Origin: JAVBQF01 sp031549195 | Lineage (GTDB): Bacteria > Bacillota_I > Bacilli_A > RF39 > UBA660 | NCBI GenBank assembly: GCA_031549195.1 | Contig: JAVBQF010000019.1 | Span: 1 to 14,373 of the forward strand | DNA: 14,373 nucleotides | Direction of reading: 5' to 3' | Shown: piece after piece, positions 7,021-13,500 of the stretch | Numbering within the stretch: position 1 is the stretch's first letter | How the letters are laid out: each line of letters begins with the position of its first letter | The notes under the pieces: generated by a model | Database searches by the model: none | What the model saw: the letters and a program-made list of their open reading frames with translations, nothing else | What the model was told of the DNA's origin: nothing | Position numbers and translations under genes: made by a program

Positions 7021-7070
7021 TGTCACATTTTGTCGAATTTTGTAGTTTATTGTTAGTTTTTGTTTTTTAT
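7021..7070 (+). promoter_or_regulatory. Five TGT units phased at exactly 10 bp, including a perfect Spo0A box
   Basis: TGT begins at 7021, 7031, 7041, 7051 and 7061, each followed by a T-rich tail. The second unit lies in TTTGTCGAA (7029-7037), matching the Spo0A consensus TTTGTCRAA; the first (TGTCACATT) and third (TGTAGTTTA) are partial matches. Spo0A is known to bind such boxes as tandem dimers at 10-bp spacing. The block lies 40 nt upstream of the kinase start and 70 nt upstream of the 7141 gene. A low-confidence kinase promoter (minus GTGACA 7021-7026, 17 bp, TATATT 6998-7003) abuts it. The phased T tracts could instead simply bend the DNA. Confidence 0.5.
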
Positions 7071-7140
7071 ATTAAATAATGTTCTTTATTATACTCTTAT
7101 GTACTATTATGATATTATAACTACATAGGAGGAAAGTTTT

Positions 7141-7686
7141 ATGGAAAAAGTGGGTTCAGTAATAAGAAAGGTTCAAACAATAATTGGAATAGTTGTAGTT
7201 GTTGCTGCCATAGCAATAGGTGCATATATGTTTTTAGTACCAAAAACTCTTAAAGATACTAAAGAAAATTTTCAATTTACAATACCAGCTAAATACAATT
7301 TTGAAAAGAATACTTCAATTGATGAAGAGGAATATTCATACGATTTAGCAGTTTATGATTCTAAAACAAGTATTTATATTTATGCAAGTAGATATAAATT
7401 AAGTGACGAAATCTTTGAAGATTTAGCTAAAGAAGATAGAGACTCTTATATCGATACTGTAACTAATCTTTCTGAAGTTAAAAAGATAGAAGTAAAAGAT
7501 CATGAATCATATGCTTACAGCTTTGAATATAACGATAATGATGATAAACCATACTATATTGAAATTAACTTAGTAAAAACAGAAAAAGCTATTTATAGAA
7601 TTGAAATTGAATGTACAACTGCTAGCAAAGAAGACTACACTATAGACTTTGAAAAAATATTAACAACATTTAAAGAGTTAAAGTAA
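7141..7686 (+). CDS. Membrane-anchored protein with beta-rich extracellular domain, unrecognised
   Basis: 181 residues, start ATG 7141 with GGAGG 8 nt upstream. A short basic N-terminus is followed by one hydrophobic helix (IIGIVVVVAAIAIGAYMFLV, about 15-34), either a signal anchor or an uncleaved signal peptide with no lipobox. The remaining roughly 145 residues are charged and alternate beta-like strands (FQFTIPAKYNF, YSYDLAVYD, SIYIYASRY, ESYAYSFEY, KAIYRIEIECT) and end FEKILTTFKELK. This pattern recalls the PsbP/DcrB-like fold of small lipoproteins, a loose resemblance only. It is divergent from the kinase and shares the phased upstream region, so co-regulation is possible. The stop codon lies inside the terminator stem. 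Confidence 0.8.
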   Translation: MEKVGSVIRKVQTIIGIVVVVAAIAIGAYMFLVPKTLKDTKENFQFTIPAKYNFEKNTSIDEEEYSYDLAVYDSKTSIYIYASRYKLSDEIFEDLAKEDRDSYIDTVTNLSEVKKIEVKDHESYAYSFEYNDNDDKPYYIEINLVKTEKAIYRIEIECTTASKEDYTIDFEKILTTFKELK

Positions 7687-7700
7687 CTCTTTTTATTTTT
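7672..7700 (+). terminator. Intrinsic terminator overlapping the end of the 7141 gene
   Basis: AAAGAGTTA - AAG - TAACTCTTT (7672-7692) is a perfect 9-bp stem followed by TTATTTTT. The stop codon TAA (7684-7686) opens the descending arm, so a ribosome at the stop would cover the hairpin. Confidence 0.85.
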
Positions 7701-7728
7701 AAAAAAAGGAGTACTTAAATTTAGTACT
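7701..7728 (-). terminator. Intrinsic terminator of the EIIB-like gene
   Basis: On the minus strand AGTACT - 7 nt - AGTACT (7710-7728) is followed by CC and seven T (7701-7709). It is back to back with the plus-strand terminator, so the two convergent genes are insulated from each other. Confidence 0.75.
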
Positions 7729-8038
7729 ACTTTAATTCATCAATATATTTCTTTAACTGTTTTGATTCAGGTCCTAGTATTATCTTAAGTTGATTATCAA
7801 TTTCAACAATTCCCTTAGCACCCATTTTAATAATCGCATCTTTATTTACCTTTTCTACTTCCTTTACAGTAACTTTAAAACGCGACAAATTAGTTTCTGT
7901 TGCTATTATATTGTCTTTACCACCTAAGTAGTCAACTAATTTATTTAACTCTAAATGGGCATCTTTCTTACCTAATTTTAATATTGCTAATAATACAATA
8001 AATATTATTATACCTATAACTATATATTCAAAACTCAT
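7727..8038 (-). CDS. Membrane-anchored PTS EIIB-like domain lacking the phosphorylated cysteine
   Basis: 103 residues: one N-terminal membrane helix (about 4-21), a short basic linker, then a glucose-type EIIB domain. The match runs LVDYLGGKDNI, SRFKVTV, VNKDAIIKMGAKGIVEI, LKIILGPESKQLKKYIDEL, against LGGKENI, TRLRVSV, LGAAGVV, IFGTKSDNLKTEMDEY in E. coli PtsG as I recall it. The phosphocysteine of DACITRLRV aligns with Asn50 (ETNLSRFKV), so it cannot carry phosphate in the usual way. There is no EIIC or EIIA nearby. A regulatory, ligand-binding or structural role at the membrane is an inference. SD GGTGAGG precedes ATG 8038; it ends in TAG followed one codon later by TAA. Confidence 0.8.
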   Translation of the reverse strand: MSFEYIVIGIIIFIVLLAILKLGKKDAHLELNKLVDYLGGKDNIIATETNLSRFKVTVKEVEKVNKDAIIKMGAKGIVEIDNQLKIILGPESKQLKKYIDELK

Positions 8039-8055
8039 ATCCTCACCTTTTATAC

Positions 8056-8084
8056 ATTATACTACATAATACGAAAAAATAAAA
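8056..8084 (-). promoter_or_regulatory. Possible promoter of the EIIB-like gene
   Basis: Minus strand TATAAT (8056-8061) is perfect and well placed 18 nt before the start codon, but the -35 candidate at 17 bp (TTTTAT, 8079-8084) is poor. Confidence 0.4.
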
Positions 8085-8118
8085 TAATAGATTTTAAGTA
8101 AAAGAATATTATTAAATA

Positions 8119-8161
8119 TAGGTAATAACACGACACCTAAGTAGGTAAAGAGAATATCTTA
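8119..8161 (+). promoter_or_regulatory. GerE-like boxes and possible sigma-K promoter of the coat genes
   Basis: TAGGTAAA (8142-8149) fits the GerE consensus TRGGYAWR fully and TAGGTAAT (8119-8126) in seven of eight positions. A sigma-K-like pair, ACA at 8133-8135 and AATATCTTA at 8153-8161 (consensus CATAnnnTA, first base off), lies upstream of the first coat gene. B. subtilis cotX and cotYZ are known to depend on sigma-K and GerE. These short degenerate matches are suggestive only. Confidence 0.35.
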
Positions 8162-8190
8162 TATTAGAAAGAGTTAAAGGAGTGAAAATA

Positions 8191-8589
8191 ATGACAAATA
8201 ATGAAAACTGTTTAGTTGGACTAATAAGATTCATTGATAAACTACAACGTGAAGCAGAATGCGATGACGTTTGTGACAACACTTGTTCAAGACCATTTCT
8301 AGGTAACTGTGGTGGTTTATCAAAGCTAAATACTAGACCAGTAACTTTTTATACATGTGACAATAACTTAATAACTGTTGAATATACTAAGAAACATCAT
8401 AAAGAAGTTTGTAGTAGTAGTGTGTTCAGAGTTAAAAGTATAAGTGGTGATTGTGTAACATGTACAATATTAGCGCCAAATCCTGAATGTGATGGTAATC
8501 CATTTGTAAGTACAAATCAAACTGCAATAATCAATTTAAATTGTGTTTGTGCTGTTAAATGTTTACCCGATACTTCAGTGTGCCTATAA
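8191..8589 (+). CDS. CotY/CotZ-family spore coat protein, first copy
   Basis: 132 residues with 14 cysteines, no membrane helix. It has the CotZ layout: an N-terminal helix (CLVGLIRFIDKLQREAEC), a Cys-rich stretch with CSRPFLGNC, LNTRPVTFYTC, then SSVFRVKSISGDCVTCTILAP and a C-terminal INLNCVCAVKC. In B. subtilis CotY and CotZ are outer-coat/crust proteins that self-assemble and are cross-linked by disulfides on the spore surface. A GTG at 8182 could add three codons, but AAGGAG (8177-8182) overlaps it; the ATG at 8191, 8 nt after that site, is the better start. It is followed after 15 nt by a paralogue, so both are co-transcribed. Presence of this family implies that the organism forms endospores. 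Confidence 0.87.
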   Translation: MTNNENCLVGLIRFIDKLQREAECDDVCDNTCSRPFLGNCGGLSKLNTRPVTFYTCDNNLITVEYTKKHHKEVCSSSVFRVKSISGDCVTCTILAPNPECDGNPFVSTNQTAIINLNCVCAVKCLPDTSVCL

Positions 8590-8604
8590 GAAAGGAGGAT
8601 AATT

Positions 8605-9009
8605 ATGTGTGGACAAAATAACGGGAACTGCCTTGCTAGTGTATTAGAAACAATTCTTGCTTTACAGCAAAGAAGTGATTGTGATGAAAGACCTGAAGGA
8701 TGTAATAAACCTTTCTTAGGTAATCGTCATAATAATAATCTAAATACTAGACCATTCAATCTATATTCTTGCTGTAATAATGTATTACTAAAATTTCCTT
8801 GTACAGTAGATGGAATGACCATCGAAAGCAGTGTATTTAGAATTGAAAATCTAAATGATAATTGTGCAACTTGTAGAATTTTAGCACCAAATCCAGACTG
8901 TGATGATCGTGAGCATCCATTTGTTTCAACAGAAGACTTTGTAACAATTAATCTTTCATGTTGTGGTGTACTAAAATGCCTAGATGATACTAATGTGTGC
9001 TTAGTATAA
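8605..9009 (+). CDS. CotY/CotZ-family spore coat protein, second copy
   Basis: 134 residues, also with 14 cysteines, start ATG 8605 after GAAAGGAGG. It aligns along its whole length with the first copy: NGNCLASVLETILALQQR, CNKPFLGN, NTRPFNLYSC, SSVFRIENLNDNCATCRIL, APNPDCD, HPFVSTEDFVTINLSCC and LKCLDDTNVC. The shared APNPxCD, PFVST and DT-x-VC segments show a tandem duplication followed by divergence. The duplication parallels the cotY-cotZ pair of B. subtilis, where the two paralogues build the crust lattice together. It probably forms mixed disulfide-linked assemblies with the first copy on the spore surface. No separate promoter is visible; only a ribosome binding site fits in the 15-nt gap. 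A bidirectional terminator lies 10 nt after the stop. Confidence 0.87.
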   Translation: MCGQNNGNCLASVLETILALQQRSDCDERPEGCNKPFLGNRHNNNLNTRPFNLYSCCNNVLLKFPCTVDGMTIESSVFRIENLNDNCATCRILAPNPDCDDREHPFVSTEDFVTINLSCCGVLKCLDDTNVCLV

Positions 9010-9046
9010 CAAATAAAATGATCGCTAAATGCGATCTTTTATTTTG
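9010..9046. terminator. Bidirectional terminator between coat gene and convergent small gene
   Basis: GATCGC - TAAAT - GCGATC (9020-9036) is a perfect 6-bp GC-containing stem. The plus strand continues TTTTATTTTG and the minus strand ATTTTATTTG, so it can act both ways. The TAG stop of the minus-strand gene (9025-9027) is at the stem-loop junction. Confidence 0.8.
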
Positions 9047-9324
9047 ATATCTTTTATTTCTGATAATAATATTGTTCTATTATCACTTGTCAATATATGA
9101 TCTCCTACTTTACTGACTATCTTAGTTGTGTAAGTATCACTATATGTTCTTATTTCAACAAGTGTATTAAAAATATAATCTATTTTATTAACATATGATT
9201 CACTATTATTATCACTTCGTTCATAGTTCCCTCTTTCAGTTAAAAAGGAATAAAAAACCTCTTTGTTGTTTCCTTCATTACTTATATTAGTATTTTTAAA
9301 AATCCTTGGCAATTTCTTATCCAT
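9025..9324 (-). CDS. Small protein with Sm/SH3-like C-terminal strand pattern, possible spore coat protein
   Basis: 99 residues from ATG 9324. An upstream ATG at 9336 gives four extra codons, but the sequence GAGGTG there is the ribosome binding site of the second ATG. The first half is polar and probably disordered (KNTNISNEGNN, ERSDNNSESY). The second half (YIFNTLVEIRTYSDTY, TTKIVSKVGDHILTSDNRTI, LLSEIKDIKI) has the spacing of a small beta-barrel: VEI-x4-DT, GDHI-LTSDN, LSEI-x2-I. This resembles DUF2642-type spore proteins of Bacillus, from memory and not certain. Its position facing the CotZ pair supports a coat or mother-cell role by association. It is divergent from the SEDS gene (82 nt between starts). 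It ends in TAG. Confidence 0.7.
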   Translation of the reverse strand: MDKKLPRIFKNTNISNEGNNKEVFYSFLTERGNYERSDNNSESYVNKIDYIFNTLVEIRTYSDTYTTKIVSKVGDHILTSDNRTILLSEIKDIKIKDRI

Positions 9325-9405
9325 AAAGCACCTCATTCTATTTTATCTTATGTATTAGATAAATAAAATTTACAAATTATTTCATAATAATTGTGAGGTG
9401 ATTTT

Positions 9406-10545
9406 ATGAAGCAAAAAAAATATATCAATAAATTTTTGATTTTTTCTTTATTTATATACTTAATAGTAAGTGTTTTATCTATATACTCAGCTTCTATGTA
9501 TCTTTCGCCCACTCTTGGCAATTTACCTTTGAAACAGTTATTCTGGTATATATTTGGATTTATTATTATTATTATTATATCTAAAATAGATAATGATTAC
9601 TTATATAAGTTTTCTTGGTATATATACCTTGCCAATATTGTGTTTTTAGGTGGACTGCTAGTATTTGCCCCCTCAATTAACGGTAGTAAAGCTTGGTACA
9701 TTATATCCGGTATAGGTAGTTTTCAACCGAGTGAATTTATGAAAATAGCACTCATCTTAATGAATGCATCTATTATTAATTATTTCTATAAAAAATATAG
9801 AAATCCTACTTTTAAAGAAGAATTCAAATTAATTTGTCTATTACTTTTAGTACTCATAGTACCATCTATATTGACCTTTTTAGAACCAGATACAGGTGCA
9901 GTAATCATATACTTTATTATAACAATTGTTATGCTTTTTATAAGTGGTATTAGGAAAAGTTGGTTTATATTATTAGGTTCTTTTATAGTAGTACTATTAA
10001 TTTGTTTCTTTGGAATGTACTTTTTAAAGCAAGATATGTTTATAAATATCTTTGGAAGCAATTTTTTCTATAGAATGGATAGAGTCATAAACTGGAGAAT
10101 GGGAAGTGGTATGCAACTTAATAATTCATTGATAGCAATAGGATCAAGTGACATAATTGGTCATGGATTTAATCATACTCCGCTATATTTCCCAGAAGCA
10201 GGTACTGATTTTATTTTTACTGTGTTCGCATCTAATTTTGGTCTTCTTGGAAGTATTTCTTTAATTTGCTTTATTTTATACTTTGATATATGGCTAATAT
10301 CATTAAGTAAAAATATTGCAACTAAAAAAGATAAATATATAATGATAGGTATTATAAGTATGCTGATATATCAACAAATTCAAAATATCGGCATGACTAT
10401 AGGATTATTACCAATTACAGGAATAACACTACCTTTTATTAGTTATGGTGGATCTAGTCTTATTTCTTATTTGATACTTATTGGAATAATATCTAATATT
10501 GAAATTAATGATAAAAGAAAAAAGCCATTAAACAATGACTTTTAA
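9406..10545 (+). CDS. SEDS-family peptidoglycan polymerase/flippase-like protein (FtsW/RodA/SpoVE)
   Basis: 379 residues, about ten membrane helices. Family signatures: SFQPSEFMKIALIL (about 105-118), LEPDTGAVIIYF (159-170), GFNHTPLYFPEAGTDFIF with the catalytic-type Asp268, and LLPITGITLPFISYGGSSL (334-352). SEDS proteins polymerise lipid II glycan strands with a class B PBP; RodA acts in elongation, FtsW in division, SpoVE in spore cortex synthesis. The sequence alone does not decide which this is; the coat-gene neighbourhood makes SpoVE-like use plausible. No PBP gene is adjacent. The ribosome binding site GAGGTGAT is strong. CATAATAAT about 22 nt upstream loosely resembles a sigma-E -10 element. 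It overlaps the convergent giant gene by 4 bp at the stop codons. Confidence 0.92.
   Translation: MKQKKYINKFLIFSLFIYLIVSVLSIYSASMYLSPTLGNLPLKQLFWYIFGFIIIIIISKIDNDYLYKFSWYIYLANIVFLGGLLVFAPSINGSKAWYIISGIGSFQPSEFMKIALILMNASIINYFYKKYRNPTFKEEFKLICLLLLVLIVPSILTFLEPDTGAVIIYFIITIVMLFISGIRKSWFILLGSFIVVLLICFFGMYFLKQDMFINIFGSNFFYRMDRVINWRMGSGMQLNNSLIAIGSSDIIGHGFNHTPLYFPEAGTDFIFTVFASNFGLLGSISLICFILYFDIWLISLSKNIATKKDKYIMIGIISMLIYQQIQNIGMTIGLLPITGITLPFISYGGSSLISYLILIGIISNIEINDKRKKPLNNDF
10508..10542 (-). terminator. Terminator of the giant gene, embedded in the end of the SEDS coding sequence
   Basis: As minus-strand RNA, AAAGUCAUU - GUUU - AAUGGCUUU (10521-10542) pairs over 9 bp with one U-G wobble and is followed by UUUUUUCUUUUAUC. 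On the plus strand the wobble is a C-A mismatch and only a four-T run follows, so it mainly stops minus-strand transcription. It lies wholly inside the last codons of the opposing gene. Confidence 0.75.
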
Positions 10546-13500
10546 CGAGTTTGTTGATTATCTTCGGCTTTAACACCACTTGCTCTTTGAACAGCTGCTT
10601 GTACCGCATCTAATGCAGCTTTATCACCAGTTACTGTGAATTTACCACCATTAGTTGCTATACTTTCATATGTAGAGTTAGTTCCATTATCTATGACTAC
10701 ACCACGTGTAACATCAAACTTTTCTCCCCATAATTCTGCAACTTGTGCTTGTCTTTTACTTTCAAATTCAGCACCATTTTGGTAGTAAACTGATGTAGCA
10801 AGTGTTGGAATACCATTTTGACTTAGTATTACTTTTACCTGCTTTCCAGATGGATAAGTATCCATACTTCCTACTTCCATTGAAATGCTATCATGTTCAC
10901 CAACTAAAAGACTACCATAATTATCTAAGATATCTCTTACTGGTTCAATTTCATTAAGTTCATCTGCAAAGTGTACATCTGAAACTCGTTCATGATTAGG
11001 TACTATTATAGGAGCCTGATCTATCGCTTGTTCCGCTGCATCTAATTTAGTAACGTTCTCTGGATTATTAAAGAAATTTTTATATTCTTTTTGTATTCTA
11101 TTATGTTCTTTCCTACGCTCTGCCTCTAATGCCTTTTCTTCTGACGCAAGTCTATCAGTTTCTGCTTGGTATTCTCTTTGTTTATTTTCATCTATACGTT
11201 GTTCAACTGCATCAATTTCAGCACTTATTTCTGGTTGGTTAAAGAATTGGTTCAATTCATTTTCTTTTGCAGCACGCTGATATTTTTCATATTGATCAAT
11301 TCTTTTATCACTAGCTTCTTTTGCCGCTTGTTCTGCAGTATGCTCTGCAATTTGTTTTGCAATCTCTGCTTGGTAAGCTTGATTTATTTCTGCTTCTGTA
11401 TACTTTGGCGCAACTGGTTTAGCTATTATTTCAACTTCTTTCATTCTAGCTAATGCATCTATTTGGTTATTAATACTTTGGCAGTATTCTAAATCAAATC
11501 CAGCTACTGCAAATTTATTTCCTTCTTTTGAAGTACTACCATAAATAGCAAGATTTTGTGCTTTATCAGAATCTCCAATGTTTCCTATCATTCCACTACC
11601 AACTGCAATCGTGTTATTATCTACAAATGTTTGTTGCATGCTTGGTAATATTCTCTCATCAAACATTTTGCCATCCCTAAATGTATAATTCTCAAGATGA
11701 CTTGCCTTTTGACCATCTGATAATATAAGTTGAACAATTCTAACATTAGAATCATTTTTAGATCCAACTATATTTAGTGCTAAAGTTTCATTATCACGCT
11801 TTGCTCCGTTATAAGTCTCATAAAGCCCTTTAAATATCTCTGGGAACTTCTCAATATCAAGTGGTTTAGGTCCAGCTGGCCTAACTTGATTAGGCATTAC
11901 TTGCCCTGCTGGTTTAGCTTGCTTTTCTGCAGCCACAGGAACATTAGGCACTACTTGACTTTGTGCAGCAGCTTGAGGTTGTTGAAATACTGTTTGAGAT
12001 GGTAATTGTCCTGACCTCAATAGGACATCAGCCATATATATTAATTGCTCAGTCTCTTTTATCAAAGCATTAACTCTATTTATCTCCTCAGTATAATATG
12101 CTATTCCTTGGTTTCTCATATAATCTGGTATAAAATATGGTTGAACTGAGGGATAGTTATAATTAAACTGTTGAGTGGTTATATTAAATGGTGCTCTTAC
12201 AAATGCTTGATGTTGAATTGTATTTTGTAATGTAGGAGTCATAATTGGAGCAAATGCATTTATCATATTTTTATTAGTTGCTCTATATGCTTCACTTCTA
12301 ACATAATCTACTAAATCAGGACTACTAACCATTTGAAGGTTAACTCCAGTAGTCGAAGACATTCTTATATTTCCATATACTTGTCCATTTTGCATTGATG
12401 TATTAGTATCTACTGAATAAGGAATATTAGATTGTAAATACATTCCTGCAATTAATGGTGCAATTTGTGTATCAAAAGCTTGTCCATTTTGAACAACTTG
12501 ATCAATTTTAGTTTGATTTCCAAATATATCAACTTGAGTTATATTAACCACTCTAGCTGTCGATACTTCTGGATGGGGATAAATATTTATTGTTGAACCA
12601 TTCATTCTCATGAAATTAGCAATTAGATTAACATCAAACTCTGGTTGCTGTGGCGGTTGTATTTGTTGTGTTGCTTGTACAGTTTGTGTATAAGTTTGAA
12701 CCGGCTGCCCTGTAAGGGTACCAGTAATTGCTCCTTTTGTCCAACCTTTACTTGAAAATCCCAACTTATTATATTGCGCTTCAATACTATCCATCGTAGG
12801 AACTGTTTGCGTTGCTGCTGGTCTTTGTACCTGTCTAGCATTTCCGTTTACAATTGCAGACAATTGAGTTAATACTGCTCTTGGGTCAGCGCTTAAAGCT
12901 GCAACAAATCTATTTGTTAATTCACTAAACAATACGTTTCTAACTTCTGCTTCAACTGGATTAGTTATATTAGCTTGATTTGTAATTAAATTAACATATG
13001 ATGTTAACAATTCAGTTATACTTCCTTGAGTATTTGCTACTTGAGCTGCTCCAGTAACCGTTTGTTGTCTAGGTTGAGAATATTGTTGAGTTTGTGTTAT
13101 AGGAGTTTGTTGTACTGATGGTCTTTGATTTTTAACTTGCGCTACCACTTTCTTAGCAGCTTCTTCAGCGGCTCTTTTCTTTGCAACTTCTTCAGCAGCC
13201 TTTTTTTCTTCAGCACTTTTAGTTTCAGCTGCTGCTTTTTTTATATCTTCAGCAAGTTGTTCTTTTGCATAGTTTACTTTAGCATTTGCTGTTTGCACTA
13301 GATTATCTGGTGAATTGTTTGTAGATGATGTACGTGGGGTAAAAGTTCCAGGTGTATAATTATCAGCTCTAACAGCTGACTTTCTACCTATTCTAACCTC
13401 GTGATCATTGTAAATTCTTTTCGATTCTACTTCCTGAAGTCTTTTTAGCTCACCTTCCCAATATTCTCTTTCTCCACCACGTGAACGATTAGCTTTTCTT

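Noticed and set aside
9360..9405. Sigma-E promoter for the SEDS gene (CATAATAAT near 9382)
   Set aside because: No convincing -35 element at the right spacing; kept only as a remark in the gene entry.
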